Shown in pieces: positions 62,509 to 64,000 of a DNA stretch of 64,000 nucleotides (position 1 is the stretch's first letter; each line of letters starts with the position of its first letter). Location of the stretch: NCBI RefSeq assembly GCF_002379095.1, contig NZ_NBZV01000016.1, positions 1 through 64,000 of the forward strand, written 5' to 3'. The position numbers and the translations under genes were made by a program. The DNA comes from Polaromonas sp. AER18D-145. Lineage in GTDB: Bacteria > Pseudomonadota > Gammaproteobacteria > Burkholderiales > Burkholderiaceae_C. The notes under the pieces were generated by a model. The model saw only the letters and a list, made by a program, of their open reading frames with translations. It did not search any database and was not told where the DNA came from.

Positions 62509-63384
62509 GTGCAGTTATTGCAATTAATCATCAGCGGCATCGCGCAAGGCTGCATCTACGGGCTCATCGCCCTGGGTTTTGTCCTGATTTACAAGGCCAC
62601 CGAAACCGTGAGCTTCGCCCAGGGCGAGCTCATGATGCTGGGCGCCTTTGGCGGACTGGCCTGCATGACCATGCTCGGCTTCCCGTTCTGGCTGGCCATC
62701 CTCAGCGCCATTGCCGGCATGGCCCTGTTCGGCGTGCTGCTGGAGCGGCTGGTGATACGGCCCATCCTGGGCCAGCCGGCTTTTTCGATCGTGATGCTGA
62801 CCATCGGTGTCGGCTACGTGGCGCGCGGCCTGATCACCATGATTCCCGGCATAGGCACGGAGACCCACACCCTGCCCGTGCCCTACAAGGACCAGATCTG
62901 GAACGTCGGCGCCCTGGTCCTCAATGTCGAACAGATGGCCGTGATCGGCAGCACCGCGGTGCTCTGCCTGGCACTGTTTGCGCTCTTCAAGTACAGCAAG
63001 CTGGGCATCGCCATGCAGGCCTCCTCGCAAAACCAGCTGGCAGCGTATTACATGGGCATCCCGGTCAAGCGGCTCAATGGCCTGGTGTGGGGCCTGGCCG
63101 CAGCCGTGGCGGCCATCGCCGGACTGTTGCTGGCGCCCATTACTTTTGTGCACGCCAACATGGGCTTCATCGGCCTCAAGGCTTTTCCCGCGGCGGTGGT
63201 TGGCGGCTTCGGCAGCCTGCCCGGCGCTATCGTCGGTGGCCTGATCATCGGCATCGTCGAATCGCTGGCCGGCTTTTATGCGCCGGACGGCATCAAGGAC
63301 ATCGCGGCCTATGTGGTGGTGCTGATCATGCTGATGGTCAAGCCCAATGGTTTGTTTGGCGAAAAACTCAGGAAAAAAGTTTAG
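62509..63384 (+). CDS. Branched-chain amino acid-type ABC transporter, permease LivH
   Basis: A 291-residue permease of the HAAT/LIV family with about eight hydrophobic segments, ISGIAQGCIYGLIALGFVLIYKATETVSFAQGE at the start and AAVVGGFGSLPGAIVGGLIIG near the end. Start GTG at 62509 with GGAG five bases upstream. It is followed by livM, 71 bp downstream. The divergent AtuA-crotonase operon suggests uptake of a branched or aromatic acid rather than amino acids; this is inference. Confidence 0.92.
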   Translation: MQLLQLIISGIAQGCIYGLIALGFVLIYKATETVSFAQGELMMLGAFGGLACMTMLGFPFWLAILSAIAGMALFGVLLERLVIRPILGQPAFSIVMLTIGVGYVARGLITMIPGIGTETHTLPVPYKDQIWNVGALVLNVEQMAVIGSTAVLCLALFALFKYSKLGIAMQASSQNQLAAYYMGIPVKRLNGLVWGLAAAVAAIAGLLLAPITFVHANMGFIGLKAFPAAVVGGFGSLPGAIVGGLIIGIVESLAGFYAPDGIKDIAAYVVVLIMLMVKPNGLFGEKLRKKV

Positions 63385-63455
63385 CCACGGCGCCTTCGCC
63401 GGACGCTTCCCCTGCCGTGCCATCTTCTCCCGAATAGAAATACAAACATACCAAC

Positions 63456-64000
63456 ATGCGATTCATCTTCAAGACCGACTACGGGCAGGACATCAAGCTT
63501 GCCAAGCACGGCGGCCATATCTTCTGGTACAGCCTGCTGCTGCTGCTGCTGCTGGCCGCGCCGTGGCTGTTTGCCGAGTACTGGCTGGCCCAGCTGACCT
63601 TCATCCTGATCTACGCCATCGCCGGCCTGGGCCTGATGCTGCTGGCCGGGTTCACGGGGCTGTTTTCGCTGGGCCATGCGGCCTTTCTCGGGGTCGGCGC
63701 CTACACCCAGGCAGTCATGACCAACGCCGGCGTGCCCTTTCCCATCGCGCTGGCCTGCGCGGCCGGCCTGTCGGCCGCGGTGGGGCTGGTCGTCGGCTTG
63801 CCAGCGCTGCGCGTCAAGGGCATTTACCTGGGCATCGCCACCCTGTCCTTCGGTTTCATCGTCGAGGAAGTGTTTGCGCGCTGGGAGTCCGTCACCGGCG
63901 GCAATGCGGGCATCCACATCAAGGCGCCGGACATGTTCGGCTGGAAACTGGGCAGCGGCGAGGCCTTTTATTTTCTCTGCCTGCTGATCGCCATTGGCGC
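63456..64000 (+). CDS. Branched-chain amino acid-type ABC transporter, permease LivM (partial)
   Basis: The first 181 codons of the second LIV permease. Starts MRFIFKTDYGQDIKLAKHGG, then a poly-Leu membrane helix (a run of CTG codons near 63535-63555), and FSLGHAAFLGVGAYTQAVM, the conserved permease loop. The gene is open at the window end, so ATPase genes livG/livF and a binding protein probably follow. Confidence 0.92.
   Translation, partial: MRFIFKTDYGQDIKLAKHGGHIFWYSLLLLLLLAAPWLFAEYWLAQLTFILIYAIAGLGLMLLAGFTGLFSLGHAAFLGVGAYTQAVMTNAGVPFPIALACAAGLSAAVGLVVGLPALRVKGIYLGIATLSFGFIVEEVFARWESVTGGNAGIHIKAPDMFGWKLGSGEAFYFLCLLIAIG

Noticed and set aside
63535..63555. CTG-codon run in livM as a possible unstable microsatellite
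   Set aside because: It encodes a poly-Leu membrane helix typical for the protein, with only about seven codons; no evidence of length variation.

Overview
The window is a high-GC chromosomal segment from a beta-proteobacterium, most likely a Comamonadaceae member (Polaromonas/Rhodoferax-like). The evidence is the complete dcw cluster in beta-proteobacterial order, a one-cysteine DksA, Bug/TctC-type binding proteins, a beta-type RNase P RNA, and a short dispersed repeat (GCTAC...AAGGGC...) that I associate with this family from general familiarity, without a citation. Species was not determined.

Layout. 86-17803 (minus strand): division and cell-wall cluster mraZ-rsmH-ftsL-ftsI-murE-murF-mraY-murD-ftsW-murG-murC-ddl-ftsQ-ftsA-ftsZ, mostly with ATGA/GTGA/TGATG overlaps, headed by a putative MraZ operator. 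MurE carries the DNPR motif for meso-DAP, and dapF, which makes meso-DAP, lies at 28 kb. 18201-22517: a large STAS protein, DksA with a histone-H1-like tail, and a His-rich COG0523 metal GTPase. 22750-30860: rlmI, a 7TM protein with a degenerate GGDEF domain, the dapF-DUF484-xerC operon, a CMD-family protein and an MltB-type lytic transglycosylase.

30901-32371 is a lower-GC island that I read as an integrase-less integron remnant: an attI1-like site, a gene cassette for a small secreted protein, a clear attC site, then a second cassette with a frameshifted Mrr-like nuclease and a degenerate attC. The termini of each cassette match R'/R'' logic exactly.

32711-45591: two TctC-type binding proteins, a NUDIX-MBL fusion, a LysR regulator divergent from a tctC-maleate isomerase operon, rnpB, a COG2509 FAD protein, a Fic protein with a Gln for the catalytic His, htpX behind a sigma-32-like promoter, DUF3025, a NYN/OST-HTH protein and pyrC. 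45634-51776: an HTH-ATPase-TPR regulator divergent from a duplicated truncated-haemoglobin/cupin module that ends in a methyltransferase. 51864-56441: glutamate/aspartate ABC transporter gltIJKL and a LysR regulator. 56528-57322: a 225-bp MITE abutting a ParE/RHH toxin-antitoxin pair. 57416-64000: an Atm1-type exporter, a YciA-like thioesterase, and a crotonase plus split AtuA operon divergent from livH-livM across a perfect inverted repeat; livM runs off the end.

Cross-cutting themes are repeat-driven remodelling of coding sequence (murC, murG, dapF, the NUDIX-MBL gene, DUF3025, tctC, DUF484) and long low-complexity N-terminal extensions on two housekeeping proteins (MurD, DksA). No tRNA, rRNA or CRISPR array was seen.
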